DNA of 64,000 nucleotides from Actinophytocola xinjiangensis (GCF_001921215.1 NZ_MSIF01000024.1:62001-126000), one strand, 5' to 3'. Positions 9,831 through 17,662 are shown, numbered from the stretch's first letter. Program-made: numbers and translations. The notes: a model not told the origin generated them from the sequence alone.

Positions 9831-10562
9831 TCAGCTCCGGAACACGACCCTCGGCGCCGGGTGCTGGGCCGCCTGCCGGTGCCGCACGTGGACCACGTCC
9901 GGCTTGCCGTCACCGGGACTGCGCCGGTCCAGATCGAACAGCCCGGTCGCGGCGAGCAGGTCGCTGAGCTTGACGTGGCCGTAGTCGCGGGCGTCGAAGT
10001 CGGGGCTGGTGTCCAGGATCGTGTTGCCGATGGTCGCCAGCGACGCCCAGCCGTCGCTGCCGGCGGTCGCGTCGACCGCCGCGCGCAGCCGGTCGGCCAC
10101 CGCGCCGTCGACGTCGAGCCGGCGCGGGCGACGCAGCCCTTCGGTGCGCACGAACCGGTCACAGGCCACCACGAACGCCCGGGGCGTCGACCGGTCACCG
10201 AAGCCGTAGACGGTCAGGCCCGACTCCCGCAGCCGCCCGGCCAGCCGGGTGAGGTCGCCGTCGCTGGTGACCACGCAGAACGCGTCGAACCGTTGGGAGT
10301 GCAGCAGATCCATCGCGTCGATCACCATCGCCGCGTCGGTGGCGTTGCGGTCGGCGTCGTGCACGAACTGCTGGACCGGCTGGATCGCCCGCTCCAGCAG
10401 CTGGCCCGTCCAGTGGCCGAGGTCGGGCCCGGTCCAGTCGCCGTAGGCGCGCCGGACCTGCGCCGTGCCGTAGCGGGCGATCTCGGCGAACAGCCCGCCG
10501 ACGACGTCCGGTGGGGTACTGGCCGCGTCGATGAGCACCGCCAGCCGGCTACCGCCGGACAT
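9831..10562 (-). CDS. NYN-domain (PIN-like) protein with C-terminal OST-HTH/LOTUS domain
   Basis: This is a predicted metal-dependent RNase of the LabA/NYN group. Residues 1-150 carry the spaced acidic residues of the fold: LAVLIDAAS near the start, NATDAAMVIDAMDLL near residue 100, and VTSDGDLTRLAGRLR near residue 125. Residues about 165-235 look like an OST-HTH/LOTUS module (DGWASLATIGNTIL, then YGHVKLSDLLAATGLFDL), known in such proteins to bind RNA. I chose the ATG at 10562; a GTG at 10568 is also possible, and neither has a strong ribosome binding site. Two very short leader ORFs lie just upstream (10565-10597, and one starting at 10584 behind GGAG). The upstream region contains a cobalamin riboswitch on the same strand, which is unexpected for this family. 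Confidence 0.8.
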   Translation of the reverse strand: MSGGSRLAVLIDAASTPPDVVGGLFAEIARYGTAQVRRAYGDWTGPDLGHWTGQLLERAIQPVQQFVHDADRNATDAAMVIDAMDLLHSQRFDAFCVVTSDGDLTRLAGRLRESGLTVYGFGDRSTPRAFVVACDRFVRTEGLRRPRRLDVDGAVADRLRAAVDATAGSDGWASLATIGNTILDTSPDFDARDYGHVKLSDLLAATGLFDLDRRSPGDGKPDVVHVRHRQAAQHPAPRVVFRS

Positions 10563-10564
10563 GG

Positions 10565-10597
10565 TCACGCACGCGAACCGTCATGTGCCAGCTCCAT
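10565..10597 (-). other. Possible 10-codon leader ORF between riboswitch and NYN gene
   Basis: ATG at 10597 opens a 10-residue frame (MELAHDGSRA) whose TGA overlaps the GTG at 10568. A second start at 10584, behind a good GGAG at 7-nt spacing, gives an 11-residue frame ending inside the NYN gene. Either could couple riboswitch-controlled initiation to NYN translation, or they may be remnants of a lost riboswitch-controlled gene. Weak evidence. Confidence 0.3.
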
Positions 10598-10620
10598 CCT
10601 CGTGGACACACACAGTCGTC

Positions 10621-10792
10621 CTCGGTCGGTATCCTGACTCCCGGATCGCCGCGCGGCCCGCTGCCTTCCCGACTTCCGTCGGTGGCGTGCGTGCGGACCG
10701 CACTCCCCGGTCACAGTGGCGGGACCGTGCCGGATTCACACCGGCTTCCCCGTACCTCGGACCTGCGGCCAGCGTAGGCCAGCCCGTCCGAG
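10621..10792 (-). promoter_or_regulatory. Cobalamin (B12) riboswitch
   Basis: Read on the minus strand, the region contains the B12-box core: GGGGAAGCCGGUGUGAAUCC, then CCGCCACUGUGACCGGGGA, a variable GC-rich stem, and GGGAGUCAGGAUACC. The ends can close a P1 helix: CUCGGACGG at 10784-10792 pairs with CCGACCGAG at 10621-10629, eight of nine positions. These are the conserved elements of the cobalamin riboswitch. It lies 5' of the NYN gene and about 24 nt before the first short leader ORF. Control is probably at translation start; this is inferred. Confidence 0.88.
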
Positions 10793-10963
10793 CGTGTCGA
10801 GTGCCGGGTTTCGGTCAGCGGCGGCGATTGTCCGAATTCTCCCTGGTGGGTGTCCCCGCGGGACGGGGTGGAACGGGCGTCGAGGACGGCTTGAGATCGG
10901 TCGACAGTGGCCTCGAAGCCTGAATACTCTCGCCACGATTCACAATCGGGAGGAGATTCGCCG

Positions 10964-12211
10964 ATGACGACCGATGTCGAAACCAGCGCCGCAGCCGGGG
11001 AATTCTTCCAACCGCATTCCGAGGTGTTCACCCCGGAGTTCTTTCGGAACCCCTATCCTTTCTACGCGATGCTGCGGGACAACGCCCCGGTGATCCCGGT
11101 TCCCGTTCCGCCGGCGAACGTCCGGGTGTGGGTGGTGAGTCGTTATGCCGACGTCCGCGCCGGTTTCGCCGACCCGAGGCTGAGCAGCGACTACCGCACG
11201 GCGCTGCCGGACTTCCTGGCCGCCGGTCTCGCCTTCGGCGCGGGCACCGTCGCCGAGCGCACCATGCTCAACCTGGACCCGCCCGACCACACCCGCGTGC
11301 GGGGGCTGGCCGCCGCCACCTTCACCTCAGCGCGGATCTCCCAGTGGGACGCGGCGATCCGCGCCACGGTCGGCGACCTGCTCGACGCGCTGCCCACCGG
11401 CGAGCCCGTCGACGTGATGGCGCACCTCGCCGCGCCGCTGTCGGTCCGGTCGATCTGCATGGTCCTCGGCGCGGACCCCGGCGACGAGGCCGACCTGCGG
11501 CGCTGGGGCGACCTGGTGTTCACCGCCGACCCGGCCGAGCTGCCCCAGGTCCCCGAGGCCGCCGCCCGGCTGCTCGGTTACGCCGAGGAACTGGTCGTCC
11601 GCAAGCGCGCCCGGCCGGCCGACGACCTGCTCTCCGCGCTGGTCGCCGCCAGCGACGAGTCCGGCGCGCTGTCCGCCGACGAGCTGCTGGCCACCACCAT
11701 CGGCCTGGTCGTCGCCGGCTACGAGAGCACGATCCGGCTGGTCGGCGACCTGCTGGTGGCGCTGCTGGACCACCCCGACCAGCTGGCCGCCCTGCGCGCC
11801 GGCCGGTACACCACGGCCGACGCCGTGGAGGAGACGCTGCGCTACGACGGCCCACAGTCCAGCTCGCTGTGGCGGTTCGCGACCGAGGACCTGGAGATCG
11901 CCGGCACCACCATCCCCGCGCACGAGCCGGTGCTGCTGCTGGTCGGCTCGGCCCACCGCGACGGCCGCCACTACCCGGACCCGGACACCTTCGACCTCGG
12001 CCGCGCGGACAAGCGGCACCTGGCGTTCGGGCACGGAATTCACCACTGTCTGGGGGCCGCGCTCGCCCGCCTGGAAAGCCGGATCCTGCTCGAGTCGATG
12101 CTCGCGCGCTATTCCCGGACAACCCTCGCCGGCGCGCGCGACGAAATCCCCTACAAACCGTCCCTGGTGGTTCGCGGACCCGATGTCCTGCCGCTCGTGC
12201 TCCACCGCTGA
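10964..12211 (+). CDS. Cytochrome P450, first gene of the isonitrile operon
   Basis: This is a 415-residue bacterial class I P450. The I-helix reads VVAGYEST around residue 250, a conserved AGxE(S/T) oxygen-activation motif. The K-helix ExxR is EETLR, and the haem loop FGHGIHHCLGAALARLE places the ligand Cys near residue 362. The ATG at 10964 is preceded by GGGAGGAG at 8-10 nt; the upstream in-frame extension is not needed. It heads a same-strand run through 16871 with gaps of 30 nt or less, so it is probably a tailoring oxygenase for the isonitrile product. Its substrate cannot be read from sequence. Redox partners are not encoded nearby. Confidence 0.88.
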   Translation: MTTDVETSAAAGEFFQPHSEVFTPEFFRNPYPFYAMLRDNAPVIPVPVPPANVRVWVVSRYADVRAGFADPRLSSDYRTALPDFLAAGLAFGAGTVAERTMLNLDPPDHTRVRGLAAATFTSARISQWDAAIRATVGDLLDALPTGEPVDVMAHLAAPLSVRSICMVLGADPGDEADLRRWGDLVFTADPAELPQVPEAAARLLGYAEELVVRKRARPADDLLSALVAASDESGALSADELLATTIGLVVAGYESTIRLVGDLLVALLDHPDQLAALRAGRYTTADAVEETLRYDGPQSSSLWRFATEDLEIAGTTIPAHEPVLLLVGSAHRDGRHYPDPDTFDLGRADKRHLAFGHGIHHCLGAALARLESRILLESMLARYSRTTLAGARDEIPYKPSLVVRGPDVLPLVLHR

Positions 12212-12241
12212 CATGGCTCGAACAGTCACCAGGAGGATTTC

Positions 12242-12922
12242 GTGATCATCGCGATCGGTCTGTACCCCGGTTTCACCGCGCTGGACGTCATCGGGCCCTA
12301 CCAGGTGTTCACCACCGTCCCCGACGCCCAGGTGGTGCTCTGCGCCGCCGAGAGGGGCACCGTGGCCGACGATCACGGCCTGCTGCGCGTCGAGGTCGAC
12401 ACCACGTTCGCGCAGGTGCCCCGCCCGGACGTCCTGCTGGTCCCCGGCGGCCCCGGCTCGATCGCCCAGGCCAGGGACAACGGCCCGGTCGTCGACTGGG
12501 TCCGGGACGCGCACCCGCACACCCGCTGGACCGTCGGGGTGTGCACCGGGACGCTGGTCCTGGCCGCCGCCGGCCTGCTCGGCGACCGCCCGGCCGCGAC
12601 CCACTGGCTGTTCCGCGACGACCTCGCCGGGTACGGGGTGGCGCCCAGCGACCAGCGCGTGGTCACCGGCGACCGGATCGCCACCGGCGCCGGCTCCTCG
12701 GCCGGCCTGGACCTCGCGCTGGCACTGGTCGCCGAGCTCACCGTCCCCGAGCTCGCGCAGGGCATCCAGCTGGCCCTCGAGTACGACCCGCACCCGCCCT
12801 ACGACTCGGGCACCCCGGAGAAGGCGGCCGACCCGGTCGTGGACGTCGTCTCGTTCATGATGCGCGAGTTCGAGCAGCAGTGGTCGCGGAAGAACGCGCC
12901 GGCGCCGGCGCGGCCGGCCTGA
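12242..12922 (+). CDS. DJ-1/PfpI family protein, isonitrile hydratase-like
   Basis: Isonitrile hydratases add water to R-NC to give N-substituted formamides. This 226-residue protein has the DJ-1/PfpI fold signature: LVPGGPGS, then the nucleophile elbow VGVCTGTLVLAAAGLLGDR with Cys101 followed by Thr102, and Asp15 in the TALDVIGP strand. As I recall, Asp17, Cys101 and Thr102 are the active-site residues of Pseudomonas putida InhA, so the match is close. The family tail is also present (AQGIQLALEYDPHPPYDSG). GTG start at 12242, preceded by CAGGAGGATT. It lies 30 nt after the P450 and 19 nt before idi, two genes upstream of an isonitrile synthase. It may give self-protection or convert the product to a formamide. 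Confidence 0.8.
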   Translation: MIIAIGLYPGFTALDVIGPYQVFTTVPDAQVVLCAAERGTVADDHGLLRVEVDTTFAQVPRPDVLLVPGGPGSIAQARDNGPVVDWVRDAHPHTRWTVGVCTGTLVLAAAGLLGDRPAATHWLFRDDLAGYGVAPSDQRVVTGDRIATGAGSSAGLDLALALVAELTVPELAQGIQLALEYDPHPPYDSGTPEKAADPVVDVVSFMMREFEQQWSRKNAPAPARPA

Positions 12923-12941
12923 CATCCCGGAGGCGGGCGAG

Positions 12942-13553
12942 ATGGAACACGTGATCCTGGTCGACGACGCCGGCACCCCGGTCGGGACGGCGGACAAAAG
13001 CGCGGTCCACGGCCGGGACACCCCGCTGCACCTGGCGTTCTCCTGCTACGTCTTCGACTCCCGCGGCCAGTTCCTGTGCACCCGCCGGGCGAGCGGCAAG
13101 CGGACCTGGCCGGGGATCTGGACGAACTCCTGCTGCGGCCACCCCCAGCCGGGGGAGACCATGGAGGGGGCGATGCTGCGTCGCCTCGCCGACGAACTGG
13201 GCCTGACCCCGAGCCGGTGGGGCATGGTGCTGCCGGACTTCCGGTACCGCGCGGTCATGGACAACGGGATCGTCGAGTACGAGATCTGCCCGGTCTTCGC
13301 CGCGTTCGTCGACACCGACCCGGTGCCCGACCCGGCCGAGGTCGGCGACCACGCGTGGATCGACTGGCGCGGTTTCCGTGCCCTGGTGGACACCGGGGCG
13401 TTGGACATCTCGCCGTGGTGCCGCCTGCAACTCGACGGCCTGGCACACCTGCCGGCGCAGCCGCGCGACTGGCCGCTGTCCGAGCCGCCGGCGCGCTGGC
13501 GTGAGCCGCTCGCCCCGCCGGCCGCCGTCCCGACCGCGTCCGGAGGCGCGTGA
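12942..13553 (+). CDS. idi: Isopentenyl-diphosphate delta-isomerase, type I (Nudix)
   Basis: Interconverts IPP and DMAPP in the cytosol, the allylic primer for prenyl transfer. This 203-residue protein matches type I IDI along its length: LHLAFSCYVFDSRGQFLCTR, then WTNSCCGHPQPGE with the catalytic Cys, the Nudix helix AMLRRLADELG, and NGIVEYEICPVF carrying the catalytic Glu. The start at 12942 follows GGAGGCGGGCG. It sits inside the isonitrile operon and is followed with a 1-nt overlap by the isonitrile synthase gene. An IDI next to a UbiA gene indicates that extra DMAPP, or a longer prenyl diphosphate, feeds the pathway. Confidence 0.93.
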   Translation: MEHVILVDDAGTPVGTADKSAVHGRDTPLHLAFSCYVFDSRGQFLCTRRASGKRTWPGIWTNSCCGHPQPGETMEGAMLRRLADELGLTPSRWGMVLPDFRYRAVMDNGIVEYEICPVFAAFVDTDPVPDPAEVGDHAWIDWRGFRALVDTGALDISPWCRLQLDGLAHLPAQPRDWPLSEPPARWREPLAPPAAVPTASGGA

Positions 13554-14575
13554 TGACCAGGACCGTCGCCCTGCCCCACCCCGGCCCGCCGGACACCGCC
13601 GACCACGGGGTGGCCGACCGGATCCTGCGGATCGTGTTCCGCCGCCGCCGGGCCGCCGACCCGACCGACCCGTGCGCGCTGTCGCCGTGCCGGGACTGCT
13701 TCGCCCCACACCGGGAGACCATTGACCGCTATGTGGCGGCCGGCAAGCCGGTGCACTTCGTGATCCCCGCGTTCCCGGCCAAGTCGCGCAACCGGCGCAA
13801 GACCGTCGGCCGGCTGCCGGACCTGGGGGAGTACCTGGCCCTGGAGTCGGTGCAGGGGTTCTGCGAGCAGATCTCGGCGGTGTACGCGCCGGGCGCGGTG
13901 GTCACCATCTGTTCGGACGGGCACGTGTTCAGCGACGCCCTGGGCATCGACGACGCGCATGTCGACGAGTACGGCGCGGAGCTGCTGCGGATGATCCGTT
14001 CTCTGGGCGGCGGCGCCGTGGGCCTGTACGGGCTGCGCGACGCCATGCCTGGTCTGACCCTGGACCAGCGGCGCGCGCGCCTGCTCGCCGAGTACGCCGA
14101 GCCGGTCGACGAGATCCGCGACGCGGTGCGCTCCCGGGCGCCGGCGAGGAGGATGTTCAACGGGATCCACCGGTTCATCACCGAGGACCACGCGGTGCTG
14201 CTGGCCGAGCTGAGCACGACCCAGCGCCGCAACCGCGCGAAGCTGACCGCCTACGAGGTGGTGCGCCGCAGCCAGGCGTGGAGCCGCGTGGTCGAGGAGG
14301 TCTTCCCCGGGGCGGTGCGGCTGTCGATCCACCCGCAGGACCCGCACGACACCAAGATCGGCTTCCACCTGCTGCGCACCGCCGACAGCTGGCTGACCCC
14401 CTGGCACGGCGTGGTCCTGGACGACGGCCGCTGCCAGACGCTGGTCAAGCGGTCGTACGCGGAGCGGTTGGGCGCGCGGCTGGTGTGGCGCAACAGCCGG
14501 CCCAGCCATTTCGTCACCGACGAGCCGATCAACCCCGGCCGCATCGACCCGGCCACGCCGGAAGGAGAATCGTGA
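13553..14575 (+). CDS. isnA: Isonitrile synthase (IsnA/PvcA/DIT1 family)
   Basis: The family converts the amino group of L-Tyr or L-Trp to an isonitrile, using ribulose-5-phosphate as one-carbon donor. In this 340-residue protein the diagnostic block is PVHFVIPAFPAKSRNRRKTV, followed by LPDLGEYLAL. Next come YAPGAVVTICSDGHVFSDAL and, near the C-terminus, LSIHPQDPHDTKIGFHLL and TPWHGVV. All are typical of IsnA/PvcA. I chose the ATG at 13553, 6 nt after GGAGG; a GTG at 13550 is possible. Its stop overlaps the start of the oxygenase gene (GTGA), the usual isnA-isnB pairing. Tyr versus Trp preference cannot be decided here. A cysteine-containing N-terminal stretch (CALSPCRDCF) precedes the catalytic domain. 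Confidence 0.93.
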   Translation: MTRTVALPHPGPPDTADHGVADRILRIVFRRRRAADPTDPCALSPCRDCFAPHRETIDRYVAAGKPVHFVIPAFPAKSRNRRKTVGRLPDLGEYLALESVQGFCEQISAVYAPGAVVTICSDGHVFSDALGIDDAHVDEYGAELLRMIRSLGGGAVGLYGLRDAMPGLTLDQRRARLLAEYAEPVDEIRDAVRSRAPARRMFNGIHRFITEDHAVLLAELSTTQRRNRAKLTAYEVVRRSQAWSRVVEEVFPGAVRLSIHPQDPHDTKIGFHLLRTADSWLTPWHGVVLDDGRCQTLVKRSYAERLGARLVWRNSRPSHFVTDEPINPGRIDPATPEGES

Positions 14576-15381
14576 ACCCGCGACTTCGGGAAGCTCTGCT
14601 GGAGGGCACCGACCTGGCCCCGTTCGGCCGTCTGGTCGACGCCCCGGCCGAGGGAATGACCCTGGCGGACGTGCCGGTGGAGCGCCTGCTGGCGACGACC
14701 CTGTCGGCGAAGGTGCTGGTCCTGCGCGGCTACGGCCTGCTCGACGTGCCGGAGCTGGAACGGTACTGCGAGGCGGCCGGCGAGCTGATGCGCTGGGAGT
14801 TCGGCACGATCCTGGACCTGGTCGTCCAGGACGATCCGAAGAACTACCTGTTCGACTCGGGCGATGTCCCGTTCCACTGGGACGGTGCCTGGTCGGAGCG
14901 GGCCCCCAGGTTCTTCCTGTTCCAGTGTGTCCAGGGCTGCGACCCCGGCGCGGGCGGCGAAACCGTGTTCTCCGACGCGACAGCCGTCTACCGCGATGCG
15001 CCGCCGGCCCTGCGTGACCTGTGGGCGCGGACCACGGTGACCTACCGCACCGACCACTTGGCCCACTACGGCGGCACGATGTCCCACCCGGTGCTGGCCG
15101 AGCACCCGACGACGGGCGAGACCACGATCAGGTACGCCGAGCCGCTGGATCCCGCGCAGTACCGCAACCCGCTGTTCCTGACGGTGGAGGGCCCGTCGTC
15201 GGAGGAGGCGGTCCAGGTCATGGCGGAGCTGAGCGAACGCCTGCACGACCCGAGGTACTGCTACGAGCACGCGTGGCGCACGGGAGACATCGTGGTGGCC
15301 GAGAACCACGCCCTGCTGCACGGCCGGAACCGCTTCACCGGTTCGACGAACCGTCACATGCAACGCATCCAGATCATCTGA
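14572..15381 (+). CDS. isnB: Fe(II)/2-oxoglutarate oxygenase (IsnB/PvcB-like, TauD fold)
   Basis: PvcB/IsnB enzymes act on the isonitrile amino acid made by IsnA, usually by oxidative decarboxylation to a vinyl isonitrile. This 269-residue protein has the HxD of the metal triad in PFHWDGAWSE, and the distal His with the 2OG-binding Arg in LLHGRNRFTGSTNRHMQRI. GTG at 14572 overlaps the isnA stop by 4 nt, after GAAGGAG, so translation is coupled. The close fusion with isnA and correct length support the assignment. Whether it performs desaturation-decarboxylation or another oxidation here is unknown. Confidence 0.9.
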   Translation: MNPRLREALLEGTDLAPFGRLVDAPAEGMTLADVPVERLLATTLSAKVLVLRGYGLLDVPELERYCEAAGELMRWEFGTILDLVVQDDPKNYLFDSGDVPFHWDGAWSERAPRFFLFQCVQGCDPGAGGETVFSDATAVYRDAPPALRDLWARTTVTYRTDHLAHYGGTMSHPVLAEHPTTGETTIRYAEPLDPAQYRNPLFLTVEGPSSEEAVQVMAELSERLHDPRYCYEHAWRTGDIVVAENHALLHGRNRFTGSTNRHMQRIQII

Positions 15382-15399
15382 GTGATGGGAGGCGTCACG

Positions 15400-16332
15400 A
15401 TGGTCGACCTTCTTTCTCCCGTGACGAGGTCCGTGCGGGCCTACGCTCACCTGTCGAACATCTATTTCCTGGACTACAACCTGGGCCATCTCCTGGTGGT
15501 GACCCTGCTCCCGGCGGCGGTCGTCACCGACGCGACCACGTGGCCGCTGCTGGTCCTGATGGCCGTCGGCTACTTCCTGATCCACTGCGCGGTCATCGCC
15601 TTCGACGACGTCACCGGTTACCGGGACGGCACTGACGCGAGGAACTATCGGGACAACCCGAGCGCCCTGCGTCGTCTGCGCTGGAAGCCGCTGGTGACCG
15701 GTGAACTGGACCTGCCGCAGGCACTGCGCTTCGCCTGGGGCTGCGTGCTGGTCGGCCTGGCCCTGCTGTTGACCGGCATGCTCGCCGCCCCCCACCATCC
15801 ACTGTGGCTGGTCGTGGTGGCGGTGGCCGGGGTGGCGGTGTCGTTGCAGTACTCGTACGGTCTGAAGTTCAGCCACATCGGCTTCCAGGAACTGGTCCTG
15901 TTCCTGTGGACGGCGGAACTGGTCGTCGTCCCGTTCTGGTCCCTCACCGGCGGCGTGACCCTGACGCTGGTGGTGGAGGGCGCGCTGTTCGCGTTCTGGC
16001 TCATGATGGTGTCGTTCTACTCGAACCTCCGCGATCTGCACACCGACAAGAGCGTGGGAAGGATCAACCTGGCGACCCTGGCCGGGGAACGCGCCTACAT
16101 CGGCATCCTGGGCGTGCTGGCCGTCGCCGACCTGATCGCCGTGGCAGCGTTGGTGGTGGCCGGCGTCGTGCCTCTCCTGCTGGCCGTGGTGCTGGCTCCG
16201 GTCTTCGCCGCCAGGATCGTCCAGTTCCGGGTGGCTGCCCTGCGCCGCAACCCCCTGCTGGGTCGTCTGATCGGCCGCCGCCTGGCGTGGGCCGGAGCCG
16301 CGTTGATGGCCGCCGCCAACGTGATCAACTGA
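15400..16332 (+). CDS. UbiA-family membrane prenyltransferase
   Basis: UbiA enzymes transfer prenyl groups to aromatic acceptors within the membrane. This 310-residue protein has about 8-9 hydrophobic helices and the two Asp-rich diphosphate motifs: AFDDVTGYRDG near residue 70 and SNLRDLHTDKSVGR near residue 210. The first motif is DDxxGxxxD rather than the classic NDxxD. I chose the ATG at 15400 because GGGAGG lies 7 nt upstream; GTG 15382 and ATG 15385 have none. It follows isnB by 18 nt and is co-transcribed. Together with idi it suggests prenylation of the Tyr/Trp-derived isonitrile scaffold. A membrane UbiA in an isnAB operon is unusual: cyanobacterial isonitrile indole pathways use soluble ABBA-type enzymes. 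Confidence 0.88.
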   Translation: MVDLLSPVTRSVRAYAHLSNIYFLDYNLGHLLVVTLLPAAVVTDATTWPLLVLMAVGYFLIHCAVIAFDDVTGYRDGTDARNYRDNPSALRRLRWKPLVTGELDLPQALRFAWGCVLVGLALLLTGMLAAPHHPLWLVVVAVAGVAVSLQYSYGLKFSHIGFQELVLFLWTAELVVVPFWSLTGGVTLTLVVEGALFAFWLMMVSFYSNLRDLHTDKSVGRINLATLAGERAYIGILGVLAVADLIAVAALVVAGVVPLLLAVVLAPVFAARIVQFRVAALRRNPLLGRLIGRRLAWAGAALMAAANVIN

Positions 16333-16364
16333 GCAAGCACCCGAATCGACGATAGGATGCGGTG

Positions 16365-16871
16365 ATGGTGGAAGCCCGCGCGCAACAGACCATGGCATGC
16401 GAACCCGAGGAGTTCCTGGAGTTCGTCCTGGACGTGGAACGCTACTCCCAGGTGGATGACAAACTGGGCAACTTCGACTGGGTGCGCCGGGACGGCAACC
16501 GGGTGGAGTTCAAGTTCCACCCCGGCATGCCCGGAATCCCCAGCCCGTCGCCCAAACTGGTTCCCACCATGGTCGCCGAGGCGGTCCTCACCCCGGGCAA
16601 GCGTGTGGACGTGGGGTTGGCCCCGCTGCCCAAGAGCAAACTCTGGCACCGCCTGATGACGTTCAACGCCAGCTTCGCCTGCGAACCAGTGGACAACGGC
16701 ACCCTGGTCACCAGGACGATGACGATCGAGCCGGCCCGAGCGTTCCGCTGGCTCCTCAACCCCATCCTCCGTCGCAAACTCCAACCCAACATCGAGTCCG
16801 AGGTCGAGAACGCCAGGACCTACATTGCCGAACACGGCCTGAGCCACCCGGAACCCCGAACAACCGACTGA
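16365..16871 (+). CDS. SRPBCC/START-like protein, last gene of the isonitrile operon
   Basis: The 168-residue protein has the pattern of a polyketide-cyclase/Coq10-like SRPBCC domain: an N-terminal strand followed by the helix ACEPEEFLEFVLDVERYSQV, several amphipathic beta strands, and a long C-terminal helix (RRKLQPNIESEVENARTYI). Such folds enclose a hydrophobic cavity and act as cyclases, carriers or binding proteins. No catalytic residues can be assigned. The ATG at 16365 is chosen; GTG 16362 is in frame. It lies 32 nt after the UbiA gene and is probably the end of the operon. It may bind or cyclise the prenylated intermediate, which is inference from context only. Confidence 0.78.
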   Translation: MVEARAQQTMACEPEEFLEFVLDVERYSQVDDKLGNFDWVRRDGNRVEFKFHPGMPGIPSPSPKLVPTMVAEAVLTPGKRVDVGLAPLPKSKLWHRLMTFNASFACEPVDNGTLVTRTMTIEPARAFRWLLNPILRRKLQPNIESEVENARTYIAEHGLSHPEPRTTD

Positions 16872-16956
16872 CCCACGACAGTCGCCCTCCGGGAGAACTC
16901 GACACCGCCGCAGGCCGGGCGTCGTCGTGCGGGCGGGGCAGCCCGGCCTCGCCCTG

Positions 16957-17118
16957 CTACTCCTGGGATGCGATGCGTCGTCCGCCGTGCTTGTCCGGTG
17001 TCCTGACGAGGGTCGCACGCGTTGGCAGCCTGGGCGTCAGCCAGCGAAGTCCTACCAATCCCACCCCGGCGGCGGCCGCGACGACTGGCCATGGTGTCAG
17101 ATCGCCGACGGCGAACAG
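16957..17118 (-). pseudogene. Possible C-terminal remnant of a membrane protein
   Basis: Fifty-three codons ending in TAG, with high third-position GC, one hydrophobic helix (PWPVVAAAAGVGLVGL) and a basic tail. Upstream the frame loses coding character and no start is evident. This could be a relic of a gene broken by the same events that left the nearby transposase relic, or chance. Confidence 0.3.
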
Positions 17119-17359
17119 ACCGGTACACCGCCGAACCCGGAGTCGTCCCCGAGCCGACTGCCGCTCACGCGACCGCTCTCACCGATCTGCGGCTTCTCGG
17201 TCGCCTTACCCAGACGTCCCCCACCCGCTCCGGAGGCACCCCTCAAGGCCATTCTACTTCGGGAAAGTGGGTGGGGAAGGGGGTGTCGGATGGGGTGTGG
17301 ACAACTTGGGGGCGGGTCGTGGGATGTGTGGGGGTGTGAGGAGATGAGTAGCCGATCGG

Positions 17360-17596
17360 GTGAAGCTGCGACTCGCCGCGTTCGACCTGACCACGGACAC
17401 ACCTGACGTGACGGTGGCGGGTCTGCCCCCCACCGTCCGACGCGGTCTCCCGCAACGGCAACCGCCAGCGCCCCGCGACCGAGTCGGTGTCACCGCTTGG
17501 GCCTGGACAGGCCTTCCCCCGTGGCCCGGACAAGCGCGGTACCTGGCCGGCGCGGCGGTCGCGACACTGCTCGCCGGCGAGCGGGTGCGGCGCTGA
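17360..17596 (+). CDS. Possible small hypothetical protein, 78 aa
   Basis: A GTG-initiated 78-codon frame behind GAGGAG. Composition is Pro/Arg/Ala-rich, with a hydrophobic segment near the C-terminus (QARYLAGAAVATLLAG). I recognise no family. Codon use is only partly typical (several CCC, ACA and CAA codons). It sits next to a G-rich tract in a decayed region, so it may be a gene remnant or a false ORF. Confidence 0.25.
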   Translation: MKLRLAAFDLTTDTPDVTVAGLPPTVRRGLPQRQPPAPRDRVGVTAWAWTGLPPWPGQARYLAGAAVATLLAGERVRR

Positions 17597-17662
17597 CCTC
17601 AGTGGTGGAAGGCGACCTGCGGTGACCATGCACAGCACCGCAACGACTCGATGGGCAACAAC

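Larger units (their letters stand above)
16872..17662. other. Intergenic decayed region between the isonitrile operon and a methyltransferase gene
   Basis: About 790 bases without a convincing full gene. On the minus strand, 16957-17118 reads as a hydrophobic tail (LTPWPVVAAAAGVGLVGLRW, then a basic end and stop), which looks like the C-terminal scrap of a membrane protein with no intact upstream frame. 17261-17338 is a G-rich tract. 17360-17596 on the plus strand is a possible small ORF. The rest shows nothing recognisable. Confidence 0.5.

Noticed and set aside
7721-10198. 825-codon minus-strand ORF opposite gene C and the NYN gene
   Set aside because: Frame differs from the real NYN frame, and its composition is that of an antisense shadow.
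10621-10792. Riboswitch as leader of the isonitrile P450 gene
   Set aside because: The conserved boxes read on the minus strand, toward the NYN gene; the P450 lies on the opposite strand.
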